Source of the DNA: VRUE01 sp963697915
GTDB taxonomy: Bacteria; Actinomycetota; Thermoleophilia; Solirubrobacterales; 70-9
Length of the DNA: 64,000 bases
Assembly (NCBI GenBank): GCA_963697915.1
Contig: OY969103.1
Location: forward strand, 2,046,001 to 2,110,000
Direction: 5' to 3'
Positions 25,101 to 33,310 of the stretch are shown piece by piece (the stretch's first letter is position 1; each line of letters starts with the position of its first letter). The notes under the pieces are model-generated. The model did no database searches and was not told the DNA's origin. It saw only the letters and a program-made list of their open reading frames with translations. A program made the translations under genes and the position numbers.

Positions 25101-26984
25101 TCAGATCGCGCACTCGCCCTCGCCGCGCTCGACCTTGTAGGGGCTGGAGCGATCCCAGTCGACGAACTGCGCCATCGTCTCGAGGCTGAACTCGGCGGGT
25201 AGGGTCAGCTCCTTGACCTCGGCTTCGAAGCGCTCGTTGCCGACCCGCTCGGCGTAGCTCTCGAAGCCCTCCCCCTGCCCGCGCTCGGACTCGTACATGC
25301 GCAGCCAGCGCTCGACCGCGTCCGGCACCCGCTTTGCCGGCAGGCGGGACTTGAGCCGCCGGCCGAAGGCGACCTCGCCGTCGGCGGCGCGGCCGCCGAC
25401 GTGGGGGATGTAGGCGGGCATCTGACGGTCGCCGACCTTCAGCGAGGCGCCGTAGAAGCCGATCGTGCCGATGTGGTGCTGGCCGCAGCCGTTCGGGCAG
25501 CCGCTCATCTTGATCTGGATCGCCCGCGTCAGCGGGTCGGTGATCTCCATCGCCGCCAGCCGCTCGGAGATCGCCCGGTTGAGCCCCATCGAGGACGTGA
25601 TCCCCATTTTGCAGCTGTCGGTCCCGGGGCAGCTGATCACGTCCTCGACTTCCTCGGCCCCGGCGCCCGCCAGGTCGAGGTCGGAGAGCCGTCGCCAGAG
25701 GTCGTAGAGCGCCTCCTGGCGAACCCAGCGCAGGACGAAGTTCTGCTCGACCGTGGAGCGGGCGTGGCCGCCGCAGTACTCGCGCGCGATCGCGGCCAGG
25801 CCGCGGAACTGCTCGGGAGTGAGGTCGCCGCGGATGACCTTGACGGCGACGGCGAGGAAGCCCTTCTGGCGCTGTGGCGTGACGTTGCGCTGGACGAAGA
25901 GGTCGAACTGGGAGCGGTCCCCGTTGGGGGAGGCGTGCGCGCCACCGGCCCCCGGCGCCAGCGCTTCCTCGTCGTGGGCGAAGCGCAGCCGCTCCAGCTC
26001 GCCGGCGAAGTCGCGCTCGTCGACCCACTCGCCGCGCAGCTCCTCCTCGACCAGGGCGCGGAAGGCATCTGGCCCGATCTTGTCGAGCAGAACCTTGATC
26101 CGGGCCCGGGCCCGGTTCTTGCGCAGCCAGTCCTGGCGGTCGAAGATGCGGACGATCGCCTCGCTCACCTTCAGGTAGGAGCCGTCGTCGGCGCCGACGA
26201 AGTCAGAGATCCTGTGCGCGAGCCGCGGCATGATCGCCGTGCCGCCGCCGACCCAGACCTCGAAGCCACGCTCGCCATCACGGAGGACGGGCAGGAAGCC
26301 GATGTCGTGGATCGGCACGATCGCGCGGTCGGCGGGCGAGGCCGAGAACGCGGTCTTCCACTTGCGCGGCATCGCCTGGGTGACCGGGTGGCGGACGAAG
26401 TAGCGGATGTAGGCGCCGGCGTAGGGAGTGGGGTCGAAGACCTCGTCGGGGGCGATGCCGGCATAGGGGTCGGCGGTGACGTTGCGCACGGTGTTGCCGC
26501 AGCCCTCGCGCGAGGAGAGCCCGACCTTGCCGAGCTCGCGGATCAGCTTGGCCGCGTCGGCGAGGGGGACGTGGTGCAGCTGGATGTTCTGGCGCGTCGT
26601 GATGTGGCCTTTGCGCAGCGGCACCCAGCGCTCGATCACGTCGGCGAAGGCCTCCAGTTGCTCCGCCGAGACGCCACCGAACGGCAGCTTCACCCGGATC
26701 ATCTGCACGTCCGCCTGGCGCTGGCCGTAGACGCCCTGCTTGAGGCGGAAGGGGATGAAGGTGTCCTCGCCCCGTTGGCCGGCGAGGAAGCCGCTGGCTT
26801 CGGAGCTGAAGTCGTCGAACTCGTCCTCGAGGATCGGGATCACGTGACCGGGGACGTTCTCGTATACCTCGGGATTCTCCCGCGAGCCGCGCGCGCCCTT
26901 GCCGCGCTGGTGCTTGCCGTGGTCGACGTCGAGGCCGTCCAGGGCGGCGGTCGCCTTGCTCTCCGGGGGTGCTGAGACGTCCAT
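25101..26984 (-). CDS. sir: ferredoxin-type sulfite (or nitrite) reductase
   Basis: A 627-residue sirohaem and 4Fe-4S enzyme reducing sulfite to sulfide (or nitrite to ammonia) with ferredoxin electrons. The cluster/sirohaem ligands are seen as SCPGTDSCKMGITSSMGLN and MSGCPNGCGQHHIGTIGFYG; sirohaem-contact segments include GHITTRQNIQLHHV and GNTVRNVTADPYAG. GGAGGAC precedes the ATG at 26984. No APS/PAPS reductase or sulfate transporter is in view. Ferredoxin lies convergent beside it, supporting the ferredoxin-dependent type. Confidence 0.92.
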   Translation of the reverse strand: MDVSAPPESKATAALDGLDVDHGKHQRGKGARGSRENPEVYENVPGHVIPILEDEFDDFSSEASGFLAGQRGEDTFIPFRLKQGVYGQRQADVQMIRVKLPFGGVSAEQLEAFADVIERWVPLRKGHITTRQNIQLHHVPLADAAKLIRELGKVGLSSREGCGNTVRNVTADPYAGIAPDEVFDPTPYAGAYIRYFVRHPVTQAMPRKWKTAFSASPADRAIVPIHDIGFLPVLRDGERGFEVWVGGGTAIMPRLAHRISDFVGADDGSYLKVSEAIVRIFDRQDWLRKNRARARIKVLLDKIGPDAFRALVEEELRGEWVDERDFAGELERLRFAHDEEALAPGAGGAHASPNGDRSQFDLFVQRNVTPQRQKGFLAVAVKVIRGDLTPEQFRGLAAIAREYCGGHARSTVEQNFVLRWVRQEALYDLWRRLSDLDLAGAGAEEVEDVISCPGTDSCKMGITSSMGLNRAISERLAAMEITDPLTRAIQIKMSGCPNGCGQHHIGTIGFYGASLKVGDRQMPAYIPHVGGRAADGEVAFGRRLKSRLPAKRVPDAVERWLRMYESERGQGEGFESYAERVGNERFEAEVKELTLPAEFSLETMAQFVDWDRSSPYKVERGEGECAI

Positions 26985-27024
26985 GCCGTGGGAGTCCTCC
27001 GTTCTCGTCGCGCGGTCGTGAGGC

Positions 27025-27047
27025 TAAAAACAGCCTCAGTGTGAAAA
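27025..27047. promoter_or_regulatory. operator-like dyad upstream of sulfite reductase (site 4)
   Basis: Reading towards the reductase gene: TTTTCACA-N7-TGTTTTTA. The first half-site equals that of site 1 and the 7-nt spacing is kept; the second half is degenerate beyond TGT. An overlapping hairpin GAGGC/GCCTC (27020-27037) is an alternative reading. Confidence 0.45.
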
Positions 27048-27099
27048 CGGAAAATACACCGGGACGCGAGCGCCGCGCCGCGCCCGCTTAAATGCAAAC

Positions 27100-27116
27100 T
27101 GGATTCATTCTCATTA
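27100..27116. promoter_or_regulatory. Zur/Fur-like box before the zinc operon
   Basis: TGGATTCATTCTCATTA is an AT-rich imperfect palindrome resembling actinobacterial Zur boxes (TGAAAATCATTTTCA type). It lies 52 bp before the first gene of the zinc-uptake operon, which ends with a zur-like gene. Binding of Zn-Zur here would repress uptake when zinc is plentiful. Confidence 0.5.
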
Positions 27117-27167
27117 AGCTCCCGCGAGATTCGGCCTGCGTCACGACGGCAGAGAGAGGACGGACCC

Positions 27168-28886
27168 TTGCTAGAGCCCTTTGAGCTTCCCTTCGTCCAG
27201 CGTGGGCTGCTCGAGATCCTGATCCTCTCGGTCCCGGCCGGCCTGCTCGGCTCCTGGATCGTGATGCGCGGCCTCGCCTTCTTCTCACACGCGGTCGGCA
27301 CCGCGTCCTTCCCCGGGCTGGTCCTCGCCGACGGCCTCGGCTTCGCGGCACCGCTCGGGGCCTTCGGCGCCGCCCTCGTCTTTGCCGGGGGCGCCGCCGC
27401 CCTGCGCGGCCGTCGCGCCGGTCAGGACGCGGCGGTGGCGCTGGTCCTGGCCGGCTGCCTCGCCGCCGGCGTGATCCTCGCCAGCGACGTCTTCGGCTCC
27501 GGCGCAAACGTCGAGACCCTGCTCTTCGGCAGCCTCCTGCTGGTCGACGGCGGCGACCTGGTCCTCGCCGGGGCCCTCGCCGCGGCGACCGTGGTGGCCA
27601 GCGCCCTGATCGGGCAGCACTGGCTGCGCAGCGGCTTCGACCCGACCCTCTCGGTCCCGAGCGGGCCCGGTCCGCGTGTCTTCGACGCCATCCTGATCGG
27701 CCTCGTCGCGCTGGCGATCGTCGCCGCCCTGACCGTGGTCGGGGCGCTGCTGGTCGCCGCCCTCTTCCTCGTCCCGGCGATCACCGCCCGCCTCGTGACC
27801 GAGCGGCTGGTGACCTGGCAGCTGCTCAGCATCGCCCTGGTCGCGCTCGAGGGCACGGTCGGACTCTGGCTCTCGGTGGAAACGAACGCGCCGCCCGGCG
27901 CGACGATCGCCTGCGTCGCCGGCGGCACCTTCGTCGCGGCCGCGCTTCTCCGGGCCGTTGCCAGGCCGTCGCGCGGGTCGGTGGCCGCGGCGGCGCTCGC
28001 GGCGCTGGCCCTGCTCGGCGTCGGCTGCGGGAGCGGCGGCGCGGACGCCAGTGGCGACCGGATCCCCGTGGTCGCGACGACGACCCAGGTCGCCGACTTC
28101 GTCCGCGAGGTCGGCGGCGATCAGGTCGAGGTCACCCAGATCCTGCAGCCCAACAGCGACCCGCACGACTACGAGCCGCGTCCCGACGACGTCGCCGCGG
28201 TCGCCGGCGCCGAGCTGGTCTTCGTCAGCGGCGAGGGCCTCGACGAGTGGGCGGAGGAGCTGGTCGAGGACAGCGGTGGCGACGCCCGGATCGTCGACCT
28301 CGGCGCGATGGCGCGGTTCCCGCTGCCGGCCGACCCGCACTGGTGGCACGACCCGCGCAACGTCGCCTCCGTCCTGCCCGGGATCGAGAACGTCATGGTC
28401 GTCGCCGACCCGGCACGCAAAGCGCAGTTCAAGCGCAACGCCAAGGCCTACGCCGCGCGACTCGACGCGCTCGACGCCGCGATCGCCGCCTGCGTCGACT
28501 CGGTCCCCCCGGCCCAGCGCAAGCTGGTCACCGACCACGACTCATTCGACTACTTCGCCCACCGCTACGGGCTCGAGGTGGTCGGCGCCGTGATCCCCTC
28601 GCAGACGACCCAGGCCCAGCCCTCGGCCAAGGACCTCAGCCAACTGGCCGACACGATCGAGGCCGAGGACGTGCGCGCGGTCTTCCCGGAGAGCTCGCTC
28701 AGCGCCAGCGCCGCCGAGGCGATCGCCGACCAGACCGGGGCCACGGCCGAGTACACGCTGTACGGGGACGCGCTCGGCCCCGAGGGCTCGGACGGCGCCA
28801 CCTATCTGGAGATGGAGGAGGCCAACGCGGATGCCGTCGTCCGTGGGCTGACCGGGGGGGAGCGCGGGTGCCCGGCGAGCCCCTGA
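27168..28886 (+). CDS. zinc/manganese ABC permease fused to its metal-binding lipoprotein domain
   Basis: A 572-residue single frame containing two transporter parts. Residues 1-270 are a ZnuB/MntB permease with about eight helices (MRGLAFFSHAVGTASFPGLV, ALLVAALFLVPAITARLV). At residues 272-287 a hydrophobic segment ends in a lipobox (ALLGVGC, Cys287). Residues 300-572 are a ZnuA-type binding protein with metal ligands (SDPHDYEPRP, DPHWWHDPRN, TDHDSFDYFAH, FPESSLSAS). No stop separates them; an internal GTG at 27981 could give a separate lipoprotein. Start TTG 27168 follows GAGGA. It overlaps the ATPase gene by 19 bp. Confidence 0.85.
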   Translation: MLEPFELPFVQRGLLEILILSVPAGLLGSWIVMRGLAFFSHAVGTASFPGLVLADGLGFAAPLGAFGAALVFAGGAAALRGRRAGQDAAVALVLAGCLAAGVILASDVFGSGANVETLLFGSLLLVDGGDLVLAGALAAATVVASALIGQHWLRSGFDPTLSVPSGPGPRVFDAILIGLVALAIVAALTVVGALLVAALFLVPAITARLVTERLVTWQLLSIALVALEGTVGLWLSVETNAPPGATIACVAGGTFVAAALLRAVARPSRGSVAAAALAALALLGVGCGSGGADASGDRIPVVATTTQVADFVREVGGDQVEVTQILQPNSDPHDYEPRPDDVAAVAGAELVFVSGEGLDEWAEELVEDSGGDARIVDLGAMARFPLPADPHWWHDPRNVASVLPGIENVMVVADPARKAQFKRNAKAYAARLDALDAAIAACVDSVPPAQRKLVTDHDSFDYFAHRYGLEVVGAVIPSQTTQAQPSAKDLSQLADTIEAEDVRAVFPESSLSASAAEAIADQTGATAEYTLYGDALGPEGSDGATYLEMEEANADAVVRGLTGGERGCPASP

Positions 28887-29617
28887 TCGAGGCCGCCGAC
28901 CTCGCCGCCGGCTACGACGGCCGGGCGGCGATCTCCGACCTCAGCTTCTCGCTGCACGCGGGGGAGAGGATGGCGCTGCTCGGCCCGAACGGCGGCGGCA
29001 AGACGACCCTGCTGCGGGCCCTGCTCGCCGAGCTGCCCCCGTTGGCCGGCACGCTGCGCGTCGGCGTCCGCTGCGCGACCGTGCCCCAGACCGAGCGCTC
29101 ACGGCTCGACTACCCGGTCTCGGCGCTCGACGTGGCGGCGATGGGAGCGCTCTCGCGCCTGCCCTGGTGGCGGCGCCCCGGCCGGCGCGACCGCGCCCTC
29201 GCCCTCGATGCCCTCGGACGCGTCGGCCTCGCCGAGCTCGCCGGCGAGACCTTCGGCAAGCTCTCCGGCGGCCAGCGCCAGCGGGTGCTGATCGCCCGCA
29301 GCCTGGTCCAGGACGCGCGGGTGCTGCTCCTCGACGAGCCCTTCTCCGGCCTCGACCGGCCCAGCTCGGAGCGCCTCGAAGCGCTGATCGCCGCGCTTGC
29401 CGCCGAGGGGCGGGGCATCGTCATCGCCACCCACGACCTCGACCAGGCGCGGCGCTGGGACACCGTCCTCTGCCTCAACCGCACCCAGGTCGCCGCCGGG
29501 GCGCCCGAAGAGGTGCTCGACCTCGGCGTCCTCGAGCGTACCTACGGCGCCGCGATCGTCGAGCTGCCCGGTTCCGGCGGGCGCGCGATCCTGCCGCCTC
29601 ACCATCACCACCACTGA
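28868..29617 (+). CDS. znuC: zinc/manganese ABC transporter ATP-binding protein
   Basis: A 249-residue ABC ATPase powering the metal importer. Motifs: Walker A GPNGGGKTTLL, signature LSGGQRQRVLIARSL, Walker B VLLLDEPFSGLD and H-loop IATHDLDQ. The protein ends with five histidines (LPPHHHHH), a natural metal-binding tail not usual in the family. GTG start at 28868 lies inside the fused permease gene; 2 bp separate its stop from the second permease. Confidence 0.93.
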   Translation: MPGEPLIEAADLAAGYDGRAAISDLSFSLHAGERMALLGPNGGGKTTLLRALLAELPPLAGTLRVGVRCATVPQTERSRLDYPVSALDVAAMGALSRLPWWRRPGRRDRALALDALGRVGLAELAGETFGKLSGGQRQRVLIARSLVQDARVLLLDEPFSGLDRPSSERLEALIAALAAEGRGIVIATHDLDQARRWDTVLCLNRTQVAAGAPEEVLDLGVLERTYGAAIVELPGSGGRAILPPHHHHH

Positions 29618-29619
29618 CC

Positions 29620-30462
29620 ATGCTCGAGCCCTTCCAGGATGAGTTCATGCGCCGCGCGGTCGCCGAGATGACCCTGATCGCGGTCGCCGGCGGGGCGCTG
29701 GGCTGCTGGGTCGTGCTCTACCGCCTCTCCTACGCGGCCGAGTCGCTCGCCCACTCGATCTTCCCGGGGCTGGTGCTGGCGACTCTGGCCGGGGTGCCGC
29801 TGCTGCTCGGCGCCACCCCGGCGATCCTCGTCGCGGCGCTGGCGATCGTCGCCATCGCCCGGGTGCCCGGCGTGACGCGCGAGGTGGCGATCGGCGTCGT
29901 CGTCACCACGCTCTTCGGCCTCGGCGTCCTGCTGGCGCTCTCCGCCGACTCGCCGCCTGGCCTGCAGTCGCTGCTGTTCGGCGACATCCTCGGCCCCTCC
30001 GACGGCGACCTGATCGCCGCCGCCGCGCTCGTGGTCGCGGTTCTCATCGGTCTCGCCATCGTCCACCCACGGCTGCTTGCCGGCGGCTTCGACCCCGGCG
30101 CGGCCCGCTCGCTCAGCGCCTCGCCGGCACTCGCCGAAGCCGTCCTCGTCGTCCTCCTGGCGGCGGCGATCGTCGTTGCCGTGCAGGGCCTCGGCAACCT
30201 GCTCGTCGTCGCCGCTTTCGTCGGTCCCGCAGCCGCGGCGCGCCAGCTCAGCGAGCGGATCGTGCCGATGATGGCGCTTGCGGTCGGGATCGCGGTGGCC
30301 TCAGGCATCGCCGGGCTCTACTGCTCCTACTACCTGGGAACCGCCGGTGGCGCCTCGGTCGCGCTCGCGATCCTCGCCGCCTACTTGCTCTCTCTGGCTC
30401 TCGGACGCATCCTGGCGCGGGGCGTTCCTGGGCGATCCCAGGCGAGGGCTACGATCGTCTAG
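29620..30462 (+). CDS. znuB: zinc/manganese ABC transporter permease (second)
   Basis: A 280-residue permease of the ZnuB/MntB group with eight or so helices. It includes the family stretch YRLSYAAESLAHSIFPGLVL, LLFGDILGPSDGDL and GLGNLLVVAAFVGPAAAARQ. Its N-terminus (MLEPFQDEFMRRAVAEMTLI) parallels that of the first permease, so the channel may be a heterodimer of the two. It ends next to the zur start (stop TAG at 30460, ATG at 30463). Confidence 0.93.
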   Translation: MLEPFQDEFMRRAVAEMTLIAVAGGALGCWVVLYRLSYAAESLAHSIFPGLVLATLAGVPLLLGATPAILVAALAIVAIARVPGVTREVAIGVVVTTLFGLGVLLALSADSPPGLQSLLFGDILGPSDGDLIAAAALVVAVLIGLAIVHPRLLAGGFDPGAARSLSASPALAEAVLVVLLAAAIVVAVQGLGNLLVVAAFVGPAAAARQLSERIVPMMALAVGIAVASGIAGLYCSYYLGTAGGASVALAILAAYLLSLALGRILARGVPGRSQARATIV

Positions 30463-30909
30463 ATGGCGACCGCGACCGACAGCGCCTGGGCTGAGCACGC
30501 GCTGGCGACCCTGCAGAGCGCCGGTTTCCGCCGCGGCGGCGCCCGTACCGCGGTGGTCGAAGCGCTCGCGCGCCACGCCTGCGCCGTCACCGCCCTGCAG
30601 CTGGACGACGAGCTGCGCCAGCGCAAGCCGCCGGTCGGCCGGGCCAGCATCTACCGGGCGCTCGAGCAGCTCGAGGAGCTCGGCCTGGTCCTGCGCATCG
30701 AGATGACAAAGGGGACCGCCGCCTACGAGCGGATCGAGCCCGATGGCCACCACCATCACCACGCGATCTGCCGCAACTGCGGCACGATGGAGACCTTCGA
30801 GGACCGCGACCTGGAGCGGGCGATCGACCAGGTCTCCGCGCGGATGACCTTCGAGATCTCCGAGCACGACGTCGTCCTGCGCGGCCTCTGCCGGCGCTGC
30901 GCCGCCTAA
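30463..30909 (+). CDS. zur: Fur-family regulator, probably Zur
   Basis: A 148-residue Fur-fold repressor. The winged helix spans roughly residues 15-85 (GGARTAVVEALARHACAVTA, VGRASIYRALEQLEELGLV). The metal region has a five-His stretch (GHHHHHAICRNCG) and structural zinc CxxC pairs (CRNC, CRRC at the C-terminus). Being last in the zinc-uptake operon argues for zinc sensing rather than iron; the likely operator is at 27100. Full length. Confidence 0.9.
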   Translation: MATATDSAWAEHALATLQSAGFRRGGARTAVVEALARHACAVTALQLDDELRQRKPPVGRASIYRALEQLEELGLVLRIEMTKGTAAYERIEPDGHHHHHAICRNCGTMETFEDRDLERAIDQVSARMTFEISEHDVVLRGLCRRCAA

Positions 30910-30916
30910 CCAGCTC

Positions 30917-31852
30917 TCAGGAGTAGGCGTCCCAGCGCAGCAGGTAGGGCAGGGGGTCGATCGGGCTGCCGCCCTCGTACCAGCCGGGTGCCGTCCAGAG
31001 CTCGAAGTGGAGGTGGCAGGCGGTCGAGGAGCCGGTGCTGCCGACGAGCCCGATCGGCTGGCCGGTGCGGACCGTCATCCCCGCTTTCAGGAGCGAGGGT
31101 TCGAGCATGTGCATGTAGGCGGTGTCGAAGCCAGTGCCGCGGCCGTCGATGACGAGGTAGTTGCCGGCGGCGCTCTGGTAGCCCGAGTAGCGGACCCTGC
31201 CGCCGCGGGCGGCGAGGACAGGGGTGCCGCAGGCGGCCATAACGTCGTGGCCCTGGTGGGTGTGACCGCTGCGGCCGGCGCCGAAGACCGCCCCCTCCTC
31301 GCCGAAGTCGTGCGTGCCGAGGACCGGGAAGGCGTAGCCGTAGAGGGCGAAGCTGAGGCTGAACGACTGTTCCGAGGTCGAGGTCGAGGCGCGCCGGGCG
31401 GCGGGGCCGCCGCTCTGCGGCACGATCCGGAACGAGTAGCGCCCGTTGGCGGCCGGGCGACCCTCGATCGTCGTCCCGTCCCAGCGCACGCTGTCGACTA
31501 CGCCGGGGGCGACGTCGTTGCGGAAGAAGCTGCGCAGGACTTCGCCGCCGGCGTTGACGATGTCAACGCGGAGGTCGTTGCTGGGCAGGTCGCTGCCGAT
31601 CTCGTAGCGCAGGCGCGGGTCCTGGACGCCGTAGTAGAAGGATTTGCGCGGCCAGGTCTCGGCGGCGTCGAGGTTGAGGACGCCGCTGCTCGGTGCGGGG
31701 TCCGGGGTGCCGCTGGGCGTCGCCGGGGGCGGCGCGGTGCCGGTCGGGGTCGGGGCGCCGCCGGTCAGCGCCGAGGCGCCCGTGACGGGTCCAGCCAGGA
31801 CCCCGGTAACCGCGATCGTCGCCACTAATCCTGCCAGCCAAGCACTGCGCAA
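30917..31852 (-). CDS. secreted M23 family metallopeptidase
   Basis: A 311-residue exported cell-wall hydrolase. It has a signal peptide (WLAGLVATIAVTGVLAGPV), a Pro/Thr-rich linker, a FlgD/Ig-like strand domain (VRWDGTTIEGRPAANGRYSF), then an M23 (LytM) domain. Zinc ligands are in GHTHQGHDVMAACG (HxxxD-type) and ACHLHFELW (HxH). M23 enzymes cut peptide crosslinks in peptidoglycan. The start is TTG at 31852; no ATG or GTG gives a full signal peptide. Convergent with zur, 7 bp apart. Confidence 0.9.
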   Translation of the reverse strand: MRSAWLAGLVATIAVTGVLAGPVTGASALTGGAPTPTGTAPPPATPSGTPDPAPSSGVLNLDAAETWPRKSFYYGVQDPRLRYEIGSDLPSNDLRVDIVNAGGEVLRSFFRNDVAPGVVDSVRWDGTTIEGRPAANGRYSFRIVPQSGGPAARRASTSTSEQSFSLSFALYGYAFPVLGTHDFGEEGAVFGAGRSGHTHQGHDVMAACGTPVLAARGGRVRYSGYQSAAGNYLVIDGRGTGFDTAYMHMLEPSLLKAGMTVRTGQPIGLVGSTGSSTACHLHFELWTAPGWYEGGSPIDPLPYLLRWDAYS

Positions 31853-32125
31853 AACGTGCCTCTCTCTCGTTCGCCTGCGGAGTTAGCTGTCGGGCTCGCG
31901 CTGAAAGAGATGCGCTACGGACGTTCCTTCGTCCGATTCGCCCCTGGGACCTGCACTGCAACGGTCCCTGCGGTTCCTCCGCTCCCGTCCGATGGGCGGA
32001 CGGGATTCGGCTCTTGCTGGCGCGGCAGTATAAAGCGGCCCCCGGCGCACAGGCCCGTGCGCGCAAAGCGCTCGCGGCGGCTATCATCCCGGGGCCGCTG
32101 GGGCCATCCCCGCGGCTTTTCTCTG
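31853..32125 (+). promoter_or_regulatory. leader and promoter region of rplM-rpsI
   Basis: A 273-bp stretch without a gene, between the divergent M23 and rplM genes. It holds two hairpins: CGGACG/CGTCCG at 31918-31935, and TCCCGTCC/GGACGGGA around 31984-32005. A weak promoter candidate is TTCGGC at 32006 with TATAAA at 32029 (17-bp spacing), which would leave a leader of about 85 nt. The second hairpin lies upstream of that start and so may end transcription read from elsewhere. No known L13 leader structure was recognised. Confidence 0.4.
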
Positions 32126-32560
32126 ATGAAGACCTACGTAGCGAAACCGACCGACCGCCAGCGAGACTGGGTGGTCGTCGACGCCGAGGGCCAGACCCTG
32201 GGCCGCCTGGCGACCCGGATCGCCGATGCGCTGCGCGGCAAGCGCAAGCCGGAGTACACGCCGCACGTCGACACCGGTGACTTCGTCGTCGTCATCAACG
32301 CCGAGAAGATCCGGGTGACCGGCAAAAAGCTCGAGCAGAAGCGCTACTGGCGCCACAGCGGCTACCCGGGCGGGATCAAGTCCCGGACCTTGGCCGAGAT
32401 GCTCGACCGCCGCCCCGAGGAGGTGATCCGCAAGGCAGTGAAGGGGATGCTCCCCCGTAACCGCCTCGCCCGCAAGCAGCTGACCAAGCTCAAGGTGTAC
32501 GCCGGCCCGGATCACCCGCACGCGGCGCAGAAACCACAGCCGATGGAGATCAACAAGTGA
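32126..32560 (+). CDS. rplM: 50S ribosomal protein L13
   Basis: A 144-residue ribosomal protein, full length: MKTYVAKPTDRQRDWVVVDA at the start, HVDTGDFVVVINAEKI, KRYWRHSGYPGGIKS and GMLPRNRLARKQL. ATG at 32126 was chosen over a longer open frame upstream because it begins the conserved N-terminus. The stop overlaps rpsI by 4 bp, the standard rplM-rpsI operon. Confidence 0.98.
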   Translation: MKTYVAKPTDRQRDWVVVDAEGQTLGRLATRIADALRGKRKPEYTPHVDTGDFVVVINAEKIRVTGKKLEQKRYWRHSGYPGGIKSRTLAEMLDRRPEEVIRKAVKGMLPRNRLARKQLTKLKVYAGPDHPHAAQKPQPMEINK

Positions 32561-33300
32561 CGGACGAGCCGCAGGACCAAGAGACTTCAGAGCAGCCCGA
32601 GCAGCCCGTAGAGCAGCCCGAGGCTGAGGCCCAGCCGCCCGCGGAGGAGCCCCAGGCCGAGGAGCAGCCCCAGGCCGAGGAGGAGCCCCAGGCCGAGGAG
32701 CAGCCCCAGGCCGCCGAGGAGAAGAAGAAGGACGTCATCCCGGGCGCCGACCTGGAGCCGATCTCGCTCGAGCCCGAGGAGCGGCCGCTGAGCGCCGAGG
32801 AGCGGGCCCGACGCGAGGCCGAGGCGGAGGAGAAGGCGCGCCGCGAGGCGCAGCTCGCCGCCGACGCCGAGCCGGTTGAGGGCGCCAGCCGCGCCCCGGC
32901 CAAGCTGGAGGGCGACTCGCGCTTCCTCGCCACCGGCAAACGCAAGCACGCGATCGCCCGGGTCACCCTGCTGCCCGGCGGCGGCAACTTCGTCGTCAAT
33001 GGCCGCCCGCTGGAGGAGTTCTTCCCCCGTCCCCTGCACCAGACGACGGCCCGCCAGCCGCTCACCCTGACCGGCTACGAGAGCAACGTCGACGTTCGTG
33101 TCCGGGTCCACGGCGGCGGCGTCAGCGGCCAGGCCAGCGCGGTCCGCCACGGCATTGCCCGGGCGCTGATCGAGATCGACCCGGAGCTGCGCGGCGAGCT
33201 CAAGCGGCGCGGCTTCCTGACCCGCGATGCGCGCGTCAAGGAGCGGCGCAAGGCGGGCTTGAAGAAGGCCCGTAAGCGGCCGCAGTTCTCGAAGCGCTGA
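32557..33300 (+). CDS. rpsI: 30S ribosomal protein S9 with long acidic N-terminal extension
   Basis: The C-terminal 127 residues are a normal S9 (FLATGKRKHAIARVTLLPGG through KKARKRPQFSKR, whose tail reaches the P-site tRNA). The first 120 or so residues are an extra Glu/Gln/Pro-rich, then Glu/Arg/Ala-rich extension, so the protein is nearly twice the usual 130 residues. Part of it is an 18-bp tandem repeat (32653-32706) encoding QAEEQP units. GTG start at 32557 overlaps rplM; a later start would need to lie inside the extension, and none has better support. Confidence 0.93.
   Translation: MTDEPQDQETSEQPEQPVEQPEAEAQPPAEEPQAEEQPQAEEEPQAEEQPQAAEEKKKDVIPGADLEPISLEPEERPLSAEERARREAEAEEKARREAQLAADAEPVEGASRAPAKLEGDSRFLATGKRKHAIARVTLLPGGGNFVVNGRPLEEFFPRPLHQTTARQPLTLTGYESNVDVRVRVHGGGVSGQASAVRHGIARALIEIDPELRGELKRRGFLTRDARVKERRKAGLKKARKRPQFSKR
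32653..32706 (+). repeat. 18-bp tandem repeat in the rpsI extension
   Basis: Three near-identical 18-bp units (CAGGCCGAGGAGCAGCCC type) encode QAEEQP, QAEEEP and QAEEQP; a partial fourth unit follows. Slippage in this tract could change extension length between strains. Confidence 0.75.
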
Positions 33301-33310
33301 CGAGGCGGGT

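Noticed and set aside
29596..29617. Terminal five-His run of znuC as a cloning-tag artefact
   Set aside because: The coding sequence continues directly into a natural operon, uses native codons, and the Zur in the same operon has its own His run; a natural metal-binding tail is simpler.
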